From Aldehydirespirator sp965116965 (GTDB lineage: Bacteria > Actinomycetota > Acidimicrobiia > Acidimicrobiales > Aldehydirespiratoraceae): a stretch of DNA of 64,000 bases. This document shows positions 35,489-44,080 of this stretch, in pieces (the first letter of the stretch is position 1; each line of letters begins with the position of its first letter). The position numbers and the translations under genes were made by a program. The notes beneath the pieces are model-generated. The model was given only the letters and a program-made list of their open reading frames with translations, searched no databases and was not told the origin of the DNA. The stretch lies in contig OZ220743.1 of NCBI GenBank assembly GCA_965116965.1, forward strand, positions 2,232,001-2,296,000. Reading direction: 5' to 3'.

Positions 35489-36007
35489 ATGACTATTACC
35501 CTGAAGGCACTTGCCGATGAGATCGGTATGGATCGGTCTCACTTGCGACGTTTTGTATCACGTATGGGCATCTCACCGCTTCGCGAGAGAATTCCCGGAG
35601 CGAAAGGAAGTCCGCTCCTGGCCGTAACTGATGAGGAAGCTGAGCAGATTCGTGAGGCCCGCCGAGAAGCGGGCTTCTGGGTTGGCGGCAGAGCTACACC
35701 GGTCCGCGACGGCCACGGCCATTTCTATACGGTCGAACTAGATCCCGAAGCGCGGCCCGGACGCTTGAAGCTCGGTTTCACGAACAGCGTCCGGGCGAGA
35801 TTGGCTGATCACCGCACAGCGGCACCGCACGCCGTGTTGTTGCGATCGTGGCCCTGCAAACGGTCATGGGAACCCGCAGCCATCGACGCACTCTCTTTGG
35901 CGGGAGAGCGGGTGACTGATGAGATCTATGACATGTCGAACGTTGACGAGGTCGTGAACCGAGGCGACCGGTTCTTCTCGATGCTGCCATCCCTAGGAGA
36001 CTGCTGA
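35489..36007 (+). CDS. HTH plus GIY-YIG-like (T5orf172/MUG113-type) protein
   Basis: A 172-residue protein. Residues ~2-35 (TLKALADEIGMDRSHLRRFV) resemble a helix-turn-helix. Residues ~80-150 resemble the T5orf172/GIY-YIG fold: HFYTVELDPEARPGRLKLGFTNSVRARLADHRTAAPHAVLLRSW, with the Tyr, the K-x-G-F-T core and Arg, and a later Glu in KRSWEPAAIDAL that could bind metal. Such domains occur in phage and mobile-element proteins and in stand-alone nucleases. ATG 35489 lies just after a good promoter and lacks a ribosome-binding site. Whether it cuts DNA or regulates the upstream Fic gene is unknown. Confidence 0.6.
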   Translation: MTITLKALADEIGMDRSHLRRFVSRMGISPLRERIPGAKGSPLLAVTDEEAEQIREARREAGFWVGGRATPVRDGHGHFYTVELDPEARPGRLKLGFTNSVRARLADHRTAAPHAVLLRSWPCKRSWEPAAIDALSLAGERVTDEIYDMSNVDEVVNRGDRFFSMLPSLGDC

Positions 36008-36310
36008 GTAATGGGATTTTGGAGCAGCATGCAAGCTTCTGACCTGGGGTTTTGCAATTGAGATTTGCGCGATTTGGGAGTTGCTCATCACTCTCCTAGC
36101 CGAAGGCCGAGCCGCTCAAGGATAGTCACCGGGGCGCGGCCAACAGCGGCTCCGGCGCAGCGACGGGTATGGCGCGGCGGGTGCTTGTGAGCCAGGACTT
36201 AGCCGATGGGGAATACCTTGGCCGCGGACCGGGTTGGAGGGGTGCGTCGGTTCACGATGCGAGAAACGGGACCGGCGACTGGGACAGCCGATTGGGACGA
36301 AGGAGGGACA
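36008..36310. other. 303-bp interval without a supported gene
   Basis: The left third is AT-richer (GGGATTTTGG, GGGGTTTTGCAATTG), like the Fic island; the right part returns to genome GC. It ends in AGGAGG, the ribosome-binding site of the next gene. Upstream in-frame Met codons (36206, 36257) lack homology. Confidence 0.5.
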
Positions 36311-36736
36311 GTGAGACTGCAACTCGCGCTGAACGTGTCCGACCTGGAGGCCGCGGTGGACTTCTACACGCGGATGTTCGGCACGGAGCCGGCCCGCCGC
36401 CGGCTGGGCTACGCCAACTTCGCCATTGACGAGCCGCCCCTGAAGCTGGTGCTCTTCGAGGCCGCGGATGACGCCCCGGACCCCTCCGGATGCTGCGGGA
36501 CGGGAGGAACCATCAACCATCTCGGTGTGGAGACCGAGACCGCCGAGCAGGTGATCGAAGCCGAGCGGCGCCTGACCAACGCAGGACTCGAGACCACCGG
36601 GGTGGACGACACCGTGTGCTGCTACGCCGCCAAGACCGAGACCTGGCTCACCGATCCCGACGGATCCCGCTGGGAGTGGTACGTCCGAACCGGCGACAGC
36701 GAGGTGCTCCGAAACGTGGTGGTCGCCTCTTCCTAG
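36311..36736 (+). CDS. cadI: CadI/ArsI-type vicinal-oxygen-chelate (glyoxalase-fold) protein
   Basis: A 141-residue single VOC-domain protein very similar in pattern to cadmium-induced CadI and the ArsI C-As lyase: RLQLALNVSDLEAAVDFYTRMFG, GYANFAIDEPPLKLVLFE, INHLGVE (metal-ligand His) and the vicinal Cys pair in DDTVCCYAAK, followed by DPDGSRWEWYV with the Glu ligand. ArsI enzymes demethylate trivalent organoarsenicals with Fe(II) and O2. An extra Cys pair (SGCCGTGG) lies in the middle loop. GTG 36311 follows AGGAGG with a four-base spacer; longer forms from ATG 36206 are unlikely. No ArsR or arsenite pump gene is nearby. Confidence 0.85.
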   Translation: MRLQLALNVSDLEAAVDFYTRMFGTEPARRRLGYANFAIDEPPLKLVLFEAADDAPDPSGCCGTGGTINHLGVETETAEQVIEAERRLTNAGLETTGVDDTVCCYAAKTETWLTDPDGSRWEWYVRTGDSEVLRNVVVASS

Positions 36737-36886
36737 ACGCCGGCCCGAGGACCGCAGGCAGGGTGTGGGCGGCGTCGGCCGACGCGTTGACTCCCGCGCC
36801 GGACCCGGCGACATGGCGCGGCCTCGGTCGGCAGCCGGCTGACGTCGCTCGACCGACGCGGTGACTCCCGGGGGAACTCCTCGCAA

Positions 36887-38131
36887 TCACCGGGGAATGT
36901 CTCGCCACGGGACGCTCCTGCCGACGCCGGGCTCCCTGGGCAGGCCCAGAGCCCGCTCCGCCACGTTGTTGCGGATCACCTCGTTGGTGCCGCCGCCGAT
37001 CGAGACCGCGTACCGGCCCATCAGCTCGTGGCGGGCCCAGCGGGCCCGCTCGTCCCAGTCGGCGACCACAGCCAGGCCGCCGAGAGTGGCAGCCAGCTCA
37101 CCGCTGCGCCGCTTCGACTCGGCCGCGAACAGCTTCATGATCCCCGGGTCGATGGGGGGCGGCTCGCCCCGGCGCACGGCGTTCTGGATGGTCTCACCCA
37201 TCCAGCGCTGCATCTGCTCGCGCGCCCAAGCATCGGCCAGCCACTGGCGCACCAGCGGGTCGCCGAGCCGGTCATGGCGGCGGGCCAGCTCCGACAACGG
37301 CGCCATGACGGTCGTGCCCTTGCGGTCGCCGATGAAGGCGGACTCGTTGAGCAGGACGGTGCGGGCCGGCCCCCAGCCTCCGTCGATCTCGCCCACCACG
37401 TTGGCCACCGGGATGCGCACGTCAGTGAAGAACACCTCGTTGAAGTGAGCGGCGCCGTTCATCTGCACCAGGGGGCGGGTCTCGATTCCGGGCGAGGCCA
37501 TCTCCACGAGGAGGAACGTGACTCCCCGATGCTTGGGCGCGTCCGGGTCGGTGCGCACCAGCAGGAACCCCCAGTCGCAGAACTGGGCCTGAGAGTTCCA
37601 CACCTTCTGGCCGTTCACCACGAACTGATCGCCGTCGCGCTCGGCCCGCGTCGCCAGCCCGGCCAGGTCGCTGCCCGCCCCCGGCTCACTGAACAGCTGG
37701 CAGAAGGCCAGCTCCCCCGACAGCAGCCCCGGCACGAAACGGCGCTTCTGGTCCTCCGTGCCGTGGCGCAGCAGCGTGGGTCCGAGCATGGCGATGGTCG
37801 CGCCGATGAACCCGGGCCACTCCTCGTAACCGGCCGCCACCTCGGCGAAGATGCGAGCCTGCCAGGGCTCGCCCCCGCCCCCGCCGTAGGCTCGGGGCCA
37901 CGTCAGCCCGGCCCAGCCGTGCTCGAACAGGGTGCGCTGCCAGGTCCTGCCGTTCTCGAAGGACTCCTCGGCCCGAGCCTCATCCACGTACAGCGGGACT
38001 CGCCACAGGTCGTGATAGGACCGCACAGTGGCGTGGCGGTCGTGCCAGACCTGCACCCTGGCCCTGAACTCGGCCTGCTCCGCGGTGTCGTCGGAGGCTC
38101 CGGAAGCCTGATCGGAGCGGTATCGAAACAC
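36887..38131 (-). CDS. acyl-CoA dehydrogenase, long-chain/FadE type
   Basis: A 414-residue acyl-CoA dehydrogenase: GHEQRTLFEHGW-like N-terminal helices (TLFEHGWAGLTWPRAYGG), CQLFSEPGAGSDLAGLATRAERDGDQFVVNGQKVWNS (FAD site), KHRGVTFLLVEM and the end SIGGGTNEVIRNNVAERALGLPREPG. The architecture is that of actinobacterial FadE proteins acting on long-chain or cyclic acyl-CoA. GTG 38131 diverges from a methyltransferase gene 37 bp away. It is not adjacent to the FadE pair at 31.5-33.9 kb but belongs to the same metabolic theme. Confidence 0.9.
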   Translation of the reverse strand: MFRYRSDQASGASDDTAEQAEFRARVQVWHDRHATVRSYHDLWRVPLYVDEARAEESFENGRTWQRTLFEHGWAGLTWPRAYGGGGGEPWQARIFAEVAAGYEEWPGFIGATIAMLGPTLLRHGTEDQKRRFVPGLLSGELAFCQLFSEPGAGSDLAGLATRAERDGDQFVVNGQKVWNSQAQFCDWGFLLVRTDPDAPKHRGVTFLLVEMASPGIETRPLVQMNGAAHFNEVFFTDVRIPVANVVGEIDGGWGPARTVLLNESAFIGDRKGTTVMAPLSELARRHDRLGDPLVRQWLADAWAREQMQRWMGETIQNAVRRGEPPPIDPGIMKLFAAESKRRSGELAATLGGLAVVADWDERARWARHELMGRYAVSIGGGTNEVIRNNVAERALGLPREPGVGRSVPWRDIPR

Positions 38132-38168
38132 GTACTTCCCTCGTTGCTGACCGTTACCCTCTGCCTCC

Positions 38169-38965
38169 GTGGCGAAGGAGCACAGCGAACGTTACGGCGT
38201 GAGCGAGGACGAGGCTGACATTGAGCGTGTTCGGCCGGCGATGCTGTCCGAGGCGCGCGACCCGGTGACCTTCGCGCTGCTCGACCGGGTGGGCGTGGGC
38301 GCCGGCATGCATGTGCTCGAGGTCGGCGCGGGCACGGGCAGCGTGTCGGCCTGGCTGGCCGAGCGGGTGGCGTCGAGCGGCAGGGTGACGTCCACCGACA
38401 TCGACCTCGGGTTCCACGCCGAGATGCCGTCGAATGTGATCGTGAGGCAACACGACGTGACCTCCGAGAAGCTGCCCGCAGAGCACTTCGATGCGGTGCA
38501 CGCCCGTGCGGTGATCCGGCACCTGCCGGAGGGCGCGGACGTGCTCGGCCGGCTGTTGCGCACCCTCAAGCCGGGCGCGGCGATGGTCGTCGAGGACGGT
38601 GCCATGCTGGAGTTCGCCGAGCAGACGCTGCCGGAGCCGTACGGTTCGGTCCACGAGCTCATTGCGGGCGCCTCCCATGAGGAGTGGCGCGACCCGAACG
38701 CCGGCGTGCGGGCGCCGGCTGGATGCGAGACCTCGGGATGGAGGACCTGGAGGTCATCGGGGATGTCTGGACGATGCGGCCCGGCGAGGCGGCCGGGGAG
38801 TGGTGGTTCCTCGCCCTGGAGCGGGCCGTGCCCCGGCTCATCGAGTTCGGGGTAGCGTCCGAGACGGACGGCTCGACCCTGCTGACGCGGGTGCGCGAGC
38901 CGGGTTTCGCCATGTTGAGTCCCACTTCCATCGCGACCGTGGGGCGCGAGTCAGCCGACGGATAG
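38169..38965 (+). pseudogene. class I SAM-dependent methyltransferase, frameshifted
   Basis: Residues from GTG 38169 form a Rossmann methyltransferase (MHVLEVGAGTGSVSAWLAERV, GRVTSTDIDL, FDAVHARAVIRHLPEG, LKPGAAMVVEDG). After DPNAGVR (about 38711) the frame becomes Arg/Gly/Ser nonsense, while the -1 frame continues sensibly as GAGWMRDLGMEDLEVIGDVW to ATVGRESADG and stops at 38965. One base appears to be missing in CGGGCGCC near 38709-38716. Rejoined, it would be a ~265-residue enzyme. The lesion is at a GC-rich run, so a sequencing or assembly error is as likely as a real pseudogene. Confidence 0.75.
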
Positions 38966-38976
38966 GGTTCCGCGCA

Positions 38977-40080
38977 GTGAAGTTCGCAATGTTCTACGAG
39001 ATCCCGGTGGCCCGGCCCTGGTCGCGCCAGAGTGAGCATCAGGCATACCAGGAGGTGGTGGAGCAGGTGCGCCTGGGCGACCGGGTCGGGTTCCACTCGG
39101 TGTGGACGGTGGAGCACCACTTCCTCGAGGAGTTCTCGCACTGTTCCAACCCCGAGGTGCTCTACGGCCACCTCGCCGCGGTCACCGAGAACCTGCGGCT
39201 CGGCTACGGCGTGCGGCTCATGCCCAAGCCCTACAACCACCCGGTGCGCACGGCCGAGTCGGTGGCCGTGCTCGACCTGCTCTCGAACGGCCGGGTGGAG
39301 CTGGGCACGGGCCGCTCGGCCACCCGGGCCGAACTGGAGGGTTTCGGAATCCACCCGAGCGAGACCCGGGCCATGTGGCGCGAGGCCCTGGAGATGACTG
39401 TGGCCGCCATGACCACCGACGAACTGGAATGGGACGGCCACTACTGGCAGATGCCGTCTCGCCGGGTGCTGCCCAAGCCGCTGCAGTCGCCGCACCCCCC
39501 GCTGTGGGCCGCCACCAGCTCCGACGGCGGGCACCGCATGATCGGAGAGGCCGGTTTGGGGCTGCTGTCGTTCTCGGTGGGCACACCGCCCGAGGAGCTG
39601 GCCCGGCGCATCTCCATCTACCGGGACGGCATAGCCGCATGCACCGACCCGGTCGGGCGTCTCGTGAATGATCAGGCGGCCACCTTCACCATGGTCAACG
39701 TGGCCCCCAGTTCGGCCGAGGCGGTCGAGGTGGCCGCGGAATCGTTCGAGTGGTACCCCAAGACGGGAGCCCGCCTCATCGGGTCGGTGGCCCAGTGGCT
39801 GCGGCAAATGGAGGACGAGCTGGGCACATACGACTATCTGGGCCGGACCGCGGACCACGTCGAGGACGGCTCGATCGAGCACCTCACCATGGACTACCTG
39901 CTGGAGGCCAACGCCTGCGTCTGCGGCGACCCCGACCGCGCCGTCGAGATGTTCCAGGCCTACGAGGCCACCGGCTGCGACATGGTGTTCTGCTTGTTCA
40001 ACCCCTACAAGGTGCCCCACGACAAGGTGATGCAGACCATCGAGTTGATGGGCGCCGAAGTGATCCCCGAATTCGGGTGA
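38977..40080 (+). CDS. LLM-class (luciferase-like, F420/FMN-dependent) oxidoreductase
   Basis: A 367-residue TIM-barrel flavin/F420 monooxygenase: FHSVWTVEHHFLEEFSHCSNPEVL and RLGYGVRLMPKPYNHPVRTAESVAVLDLLSNGRVELGTGRS are the family signatures, followed by PKPLQSPHPPLWAATSS. LLM members hydroxylate or cleave small carbon compounds; the closest pattern is the alkanal-monooxygenase-like group in actinobacteria. GTG 38977 is taken, 11 bases after the methyltransferase stop; ATG 38989 is an alternative. The thiolase gene follows after 81 bp. Confidence 0.88.
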   Translation: MKFAMFYEIPVARPWSRQSEHQAYQEVVEQVRLGDRVGFHSVWTVEHHFLEEFSHCSNPEVLYGHLAAVTENLRLGYGVRLMPKPYNHPVRTAESVAVLDLLSNGRVELGTGRSATRAELEGFGIHPSETRAMWREALEMTVAAMTTDELEWDGHYWQMPSRRVLPKPLQSPHPPLWAATSSDGGHRMIGEAGLGLLSFSVGTPPEELARRISIYRDGIAACTDPVGRLVNDQAATFTMVNVAPSSAEAVEVAAESFEWYPKTGARLIGSVAQWLRQMEDELGTYDYLGRTADHVEDGSIEHLTMDYLLEANACVCGDPDRAVEMFQAYEATGCDMVFCLFNPYKVPHDKVMQTIELMGAEVIPEFG

Positions 40081-40161
40081 TCTTCGAAGTGCCCGTTACA
40101 GGGTTCTGCGACCTCTACGGGGCATAATCGAGGCGAGACGAGACGCAAAGGGGAACCTTCG

Positions 40162-41313
40162 ATGAGTGAGGCCTACATCGTCGACGCTGTGCGCACGCCC
40201 ACGGGCCGGCGCGGCGGCGGGCTGGCCGAGGTGCATCCCGCCGACCTCGGGGCGGCCGCCATCCAGGCGCTGCTGCGCCGCACCGGCGTCGACCCCATGG
40301 CCGTCGAGGACGTGATCTTCGGCAACCTCGACAACGTGGGCCCCAACGCGGGCGATGTCGCCCGCACCTGCTGGCTGGCCGCGGGGCTTCCCGAGGCGGT
40401 TCCCGGCGTCACTGTGGACCGCCAGTGCGGCTCGGGCCAGCAGGCGGTCAGCTTCGCGGCCATGGGCGTCATGGCCGGCGTGAACGACCTGGTCGTGGCG
40501 GGCGGTGTGCAGAACATGTCCATGGTGCCCATCGGAACCGCGCTGACCGCGGCCGAGGCGCTGGGCCACGCCGATCCGTTCGGCGGCTCGCAGGGATGGG
40601 TGCAGCGCTACGGCGCCCAGGAGGTCTCGCAGTTCCGGGGCGCCGAGATGATCGCCGAGAAGTGGGACTTCAGCCGGGCCGACATGGAGGCCTACGCGCT
40701 GGAGAGCCACCGCCGGGCCATCCGGGCCATCGACGGGGGGCGCTTTGTCGCCGAGATCGAGCCGGTGGCCGGAGTGACCACCGACGAGGGCCCCCGCCGC
40801 GACACTTCCCTGGAGAGGATGCGGTCGCTGCCGCCGCTCACCGAGGGCGGGCGGCTCACCGCGGCGATCTCCAGCCAGATCAGCGACGGGGCGGCCGCGC
40901 TGCTGGTGGCCTCCGAGAGGGCCGTGGAGCAGCACGGACTGCAGCCCAGGGCCCGCATCCATCACATGTCGGTGCGGGGCGACGACCCGATCTACATGCT
41001 GACCGGCCCCATCCCGGCCACCGCCTACGCGCTGGAGCGCACCGGCATGGCCATCGACGACTTCGACCTGTTCGAGTGCAACGAGGCGTTCGCGCCGGTG
41101 CCGATGGCCTGGATGCACGAGCACGACATCCCCCACTCCAAGGTCAACGTCAACGGCGGGGCGATCGCGCTCGGCCATCCGCTGGGCTGCACCGGGGCCA
41201 AGCTGATGACCACCCTGCTGCACGAGCTGGAGCGCACCGGCGGACGCTGGGGCCTGCAGACGATGTGCGAGGGCGGCGGCCAGGCCAACGTCACCATCAT
41301 CGAGCGCCTGTGA
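40162..41313 (+). CDS. thiolase (acetyl-CoA acetyltransferase / 3-ketoacyl-CoA thiolase)
   Basis: A 383-residue thiolase with all catalytic elements: nucleophile Cys89 in DRQCGSGQQA, NEAFAPVPMAW, His in NVNGGAIALGHPLGCTGAKL and the second Cys in QTMCEGGGQANV. It cleaves or forms 3-ketoacyl-CoA, the last step of beta-oxidation. AAGGGGAA lies seven bases before ATG 40162, a good ribosome-binding site, and CATAAT at 40123-40128 may be a -10 element. The SDR gene starts in a GTGA overlap with the stop, so the two are translated together. Confidence 0.93.
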   Translation: MSEAYIVDAVRTPTGRRGGGLAEVHPADLGAAAIQALLRRTGVDPMAVEDVIFGNLDNVGPNAGDVARTCWLAAGLPEAVPGVTVDRQCGSGQQAVSFAAMGVMAGVNDLVVAGGVQNMSMVPIGTALTAAEALGHADPFGGSQGWVQRYGAQEVSQFRGAEMIAEKWDFSRADMEAYALESHRRAIRAIDGGRFVAEIEPVAGVTTDEGPRRDTSLERMRSLPPLTEGGRLTAAISSQISDGAAALLVASERAVEQHGLQPRARIHHMSVRGDDPIYMLTGPIPATAYALERTGMAIDDFDLFECNEAFAPVPMAWMHEHDIPHSKVNVNGGAIALGHPLGCTGAKLMTTLLHELERTGGRWGLQTMCEGGGQANVTIIERL

Positions 41314-42122
41314 GCGACCCGGGTCCCGGGATGCAGGGCCGCTCCGCGGTGAGCGGCCTGGCGCAGGACAAGGTGGTGCTGGTCACCGGTGCGGCCGGCG
41401 GCATCGGCCGGGCCGCGGCGCTGCAATTCGCTGCGCAGGGCGCAGCCCACGTCGTGGTGGCCGACATCGACGCCGAGGGTGCGCTCGCCACGGCCGCCGC
41501 CATCGACGAGGCCTCGCAGGAGCCTGAGGGAGCCTCGGCTGTGGCCGTCGACGTGACCGACGAGGCCGCCGTCGTCTCGATGGTGGACGGGATCGTCGCC
41601 GGTCACGGCCGCCTTGACATGGCCTTCAACAATGCCGGGATCGCCGACCAGATGTCGGAGTTCCACCATCTCGACAAGGCCCGCTGGGACCGCATGATCG
41701 CGGTCAACATGACCAGCGTGTTCCTGTGCATGAAGCACGAACTGCGCCACATGGCCGCACAGGGCGGCGGCGCCATCGTCAACACATCGTCGGGAGCGGG
41801 GGTCGTGGCCGCTCCGGGCCAGCCCCACTACACCGCGGCCAAGCACGGTGTGGTCGGGCTGACCAAGGCGGCCGCACAGGAGTACGCCCGTCGGGGGATC
41901 AGGGTCAACGCGGTGCTTCCGGGCTCGACCGACACGCCGATGATCCGGCGCTTCATCGGCGACAACGCCGAGATCGCCAAGATGATCGCGGCCACCAACA
42001 TCGGCGGCCGGATGCTCGTACCCGACGAGGTGGCCGAGGCGGCTGTGTGGCTGGCCTCCGACGCGGCCAGCATGGTCAACGGCCAGTCGCTGATCGTCGA
42101 CGGCGGCGGCCTGGTTCGCTGA
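41310..42122 (+). CDS. short-chain dehydrogenase/reductase (SDR, classical)
   Basis: A 270-residue NAD(P)-dependent SDR: VVLVTGAAGGIGRAAALQFA (TGxxxGIG), VVADID, NNAG, and the catalytic Ser/Tyr/Lys as NTSSGAG and YTAAK. The end MVNGQSLIVDGGGLVR is canonical. GTG 41310 overlaps the thiolase TGA. Its position right behind a thiolase suggests a 3-hydroxyacyl-CoA or related alcohol dehydrogenase role in the same pathway. Repeat copy 7 begins immediately after the stop codon. Confidence 0.9.
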   Translation: MSDPGPGMQGRSAVSGLAQDKVVLVTGAAGGIGRAAALQFAAQGAAHVVVADIDAEGALATAAAIDEASQEPEGASAVAVDVTDEAAVVSMVDGIVAGHGRLDMAFNNAGIADQMSEFHHLDKARWDRMIAVNMTSVFLCMKHELRHMAAQGGGAIVNTSSGAGVVAAPGQPHYTAAKHGVVGLTKAAAQEYARRGIRVNAVLPGSTDTPMIRRFIGDNAEIAKMIAATNIGGRMLVPDEVAEAAVWLASDAASMVNGQSLIVDGGGLVR

Positions 42123-42123
42123 A

Positions 42124-42213
42124 GGGGCCGAGCGAACAGGCAGGACAACTCGGCCCATACGGCGCGAGGCCGTGGCCCGAGCGGCCCTCAGGTCGCAGCG
42201 AACAAGAGCGGGA
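42124..42213 (-). repeat. dispersed composite repeat, copy 7 (ACCTGAGGG subtype)
   Basis: Minus orientation: GGGGCCGAGC directly after the SDR stop, a variable segment, GCGAGGCCGTGGCCCGAGCG, CCCTCAGGTCGCAGCGAACA and AGAGCGGGAAAC. It lies in the convergent gap between the SDR gene and carD. Confidence 0.85.
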
Positions 42214-42261
42214 AACAGAGCCGAGCGACCCTGGCGGCCGGCGTGACGGGCCCGCCCGGAG

Positions 42262-42741
42262 TCAGGTCAGGGCGACGTCAACCCGGCGCGACGCCTCGTC
42301 CTCGGTCACGTCGAGCGCGAACGACAGTTCCGAGACCAGCACGCTGCGAGCCGTGTTGTAGAGCGTCTTCTCGCCGGCGGAGAGTCCCTTGGCCCGCTCC
42401 CGCAGGGCCAAATTGCGCACTACCTCGGCCACCTGGTACACGTCGCCCGACTTGAGCTTCTCCTGGTGGTTCTTGTAGCGTCGCGACCAGTTGGCGGGCT
42501 CGCGCACATCGCGGCGGGCCAGTACCTCGAAGAGGTCGTCCACGTCCTCGGTGCTGATGGGCCAGCGCATCCCGACGTCCTCGGCCCTGTCGGCGGGCAC
42601 GGCCACGGTCATCTCGCCGTGGGTCATGCGCAGCACGAGATAGTCCTGCTCCTCGCCGAAGGCGGTGCGCTTCTCCAGCCTCACAATCTCAGCAGCGCCG
42701 TGATGCGGGTACACAACCCGATCACCGACCTTGAAGCTCAC
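42262..42741 (-). CDS. carD: CarD family transcriptional regulator (RNA polymerase-binding)
   Basis: A 159-residue CarD: the RNAP-interaction domain (FKVGDRVVYPHHGAAEIVRLE to VPADRAEDVGMR) and the helical DNA-contacting domain with EPANWSRRYKNHQEKLKSGD (the conserved Trp that props open the promoter -10 edge) and LSAGEKTLYNTARSVLVSEL. It stabilises open complexes at rRNA and other promoters in actinobacteria. GTG 42741 gives the normal CarD N-terminus. An in-frame ATG at 42813 would add ~24 residues (ARTAREQSEQERKHGRAGG and so on) encoded by repeat copy 8. GGAG overlaps the GTG, so the ribosome-binding site does not settle the choice. Repeats stand on both sides of the gene. Confidence 0.95.
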   Translation of the reverse strand: MSFKVGDRVVYPHHGAAEIVRLEKRTAFGEEQDYLVLRMTHGEMTVAVPADRAEDVGMRWPISTEDVDDLFEVLARRDVREPANWSRRYKNHQEKLKSGDVYQVAEVVRNLALRERAKGLSAGEKTLYNTARSVLVSELSFALDVTEDEASRRVDVALT

Positions 42742-42770
42742 TCCGTGGATTCTACCGCCCGCTCGGCCGT

Positions 42771-42860
42771 GTTTCCGCTCCTGTTCGCTTTGCTCACGGG
42801 CCGTTCGGGCCACGGCCTCGCCGTATGCACCGGATTCGCCCGCCGGCCCGCTCGGCCTCT
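42771..42860 (+). repeat. dispersed composite repeat, copy 8 (CTCACGGGC subtype)
   Basis: GTTTCCGCTCCTGTTCGCTT, TGCTCACGGGC, CGTTCGGGCC, ACGGCCTCGC, a ~32-bp variable part and GCTCGGCCTCTAG. The TAG of block D coincides with the stop (minus strand CTA/TAG) of the CapA-like gene; the other end runs into the N-terminal extension frame of carD. Confidence 0.85.
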
Positions 42861-44070
42861 AGCGCGGCTCGATTGTCGTACCCAGGAGGGCGAGGGCGGA
42901 GGCGGTCCTTCGGGCGGAGTCCTGGAGCAGCCCCGGATCGCGACCGGTGTCGCGCAGCACGTCGACGATCTCGAAGTTGGAGCGATCCACCCAGGTGGGG
43001 GTGTGGGCGGCGTCGGTGACCGACCACCGGCCGGTGGCCTCGTCCTCGGTCACCGTGAGATGGACGATCACACCGTCCTCGGTGGGCAACGGGCATTCGG
43101 CGCAGGTTTCCGGTGACTGGTTCGACAGGAAATTCCCCAACCCGTACACGATGTACTCCCCGCCGATCCGGACTACGGGCTGCACCATGTGGGTGTGGTG
43201 GCCGAGGATCAGGTCGATGTCGGGGGAGGCCAGCAATCGGGGTCCGAGGCCGACCTGCGTCCCGTCGGGTTCGCTGGTGTAGTTGGTGCCCCAGTGCAGC
43301 GACAGCATCACGAAGTCCGCGCCCGCGGACCGTGCCCTCCGGGCCTCGTCGAGGATCGTCGCCTCGTCGATGACGTTGGACAGGTACGGCTCGTCGGGAT
43401 CGAGCCGTCTGTTGGTGAAGCCGTAGGTGTATGAGAGGTGTGCGACGGTGGCGTCGCCCGCCTCGATCAGGGTGACCTGGTCGCGAGCTTCCGGCGAGAG
43501 GGCCATGCCGGCGTGGGCCACCTGGACCTGATCGAGGGCGCCGATGGTGCCCACGATCCCGTCGCGCCCGGCGTCGTTGGCGTGGTTGGAGGCGAGCGAG
43601 CAGGTGTCGTAGCCGGCGTAGGCGATCGCTTCGGCCAGCTCCCTGGGCACGAGGAACGCGGGGAAGTAGGAGAGGCGGGCGTTGTTGGGCGACATCGGGC
43701 TCTCCACATGGCACACGGCCAGGTCTGCTTGGCCGAGGATCGGCGCGACGCTGGAGAACATCGGTGCGAAGTCCCAGCCGTCGGCGGTGCGGGCGGCGTC
43801 GGCCACCGACTCGTGGATGAGCAGGTCGCCGGTGGCCGCGATCGTGAAGGAAGACGGACCGTCGTCCACCGCGGCGGTGACGGTTGGTCCTTCGGCGGCT
43901 ACTGGAGGGCCTACGGACGGGGTGGTTGTGGTCTCGGCTTGTACGGGCTCTTGCGGGGCAGCCGTGCCGGAGCCGTCGCCGTCCAGTGCGATCGATGCCG
44001 CCGCGCCGACCACGAGCAGGACGAACAGCACCCAGGCCACCCCCCGCTCCAACGGCGATCGCGGCTCCAT
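42859..44070 (-). CDS. CapA family (PgsA-like) metallophosphatase-fold protein, membrane anchored
   Basis: A 403-residue protein with an N-terminal signal anchor (VAWVLFVLLVVGAAASIAL, residues ~10-28), a Thr/Pro/Glu linker and a CapA-type metallophosphatase domain (residues ~75-330). Motifs: AATGDLLIHE, SLASNHANDAGRDG, LSLHWGTNYTSEP and ILGHHTHMVQPVVRIGGEYIVYGLGNF. CapA proteins support poly-gamma-glutamate or capsule synthesis in Bacillus, but most actinobacterial members have no known substrate, and no pgsBC genes occur here. It starts 10 bp after the deacylase stop, so it is the second gene of that unit. Confidence 0.87.
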   Translation of the reverse strand: MEPRSPLERGVAWVLFVLLVVGAAASIALDGDGSGTAAPQEPVQAETTTTPSVGPPVAAEGPTVTAAVDDGPSSFTIAATGDLLIHESVADAARTADGWDFAPMFSSVAPILGQADLAVCHVESPMSPNNARLSYFPAFLVPRELAEAIAYAGYDTCSLASNHANDAGRDGIVGTIGALDQVQVAHAGMALSPEARDQVTLIEAGDATVAHLSYTYGFTNRRLDPDEPYLSNVIDEATILDEARRARSAGADFVMLSLHWGTNYTSEPDGTQVGLGPRLLASPDIDLILGHHTHMVQPVVRIGGEYIVYGLGNFLSNQSPETCAECPLPTEDGVIVHLTVTEDEATGRWSVTDAAHTPTWVDRSNFEIVDVLRDTGRDPGLLQDSARRTASALALLGTTIEPR

Positions 44071-44080
44071 GACTACGGGC

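Noticed and set aside
40096..40128. Strong sigma-70 promoter for the thiolase gene
   Set aside because: CATAAT at 40123 is a fair -10, but no -35 hexamer lies at 16-18 bp; kept only as a remark in the thiolase entry.
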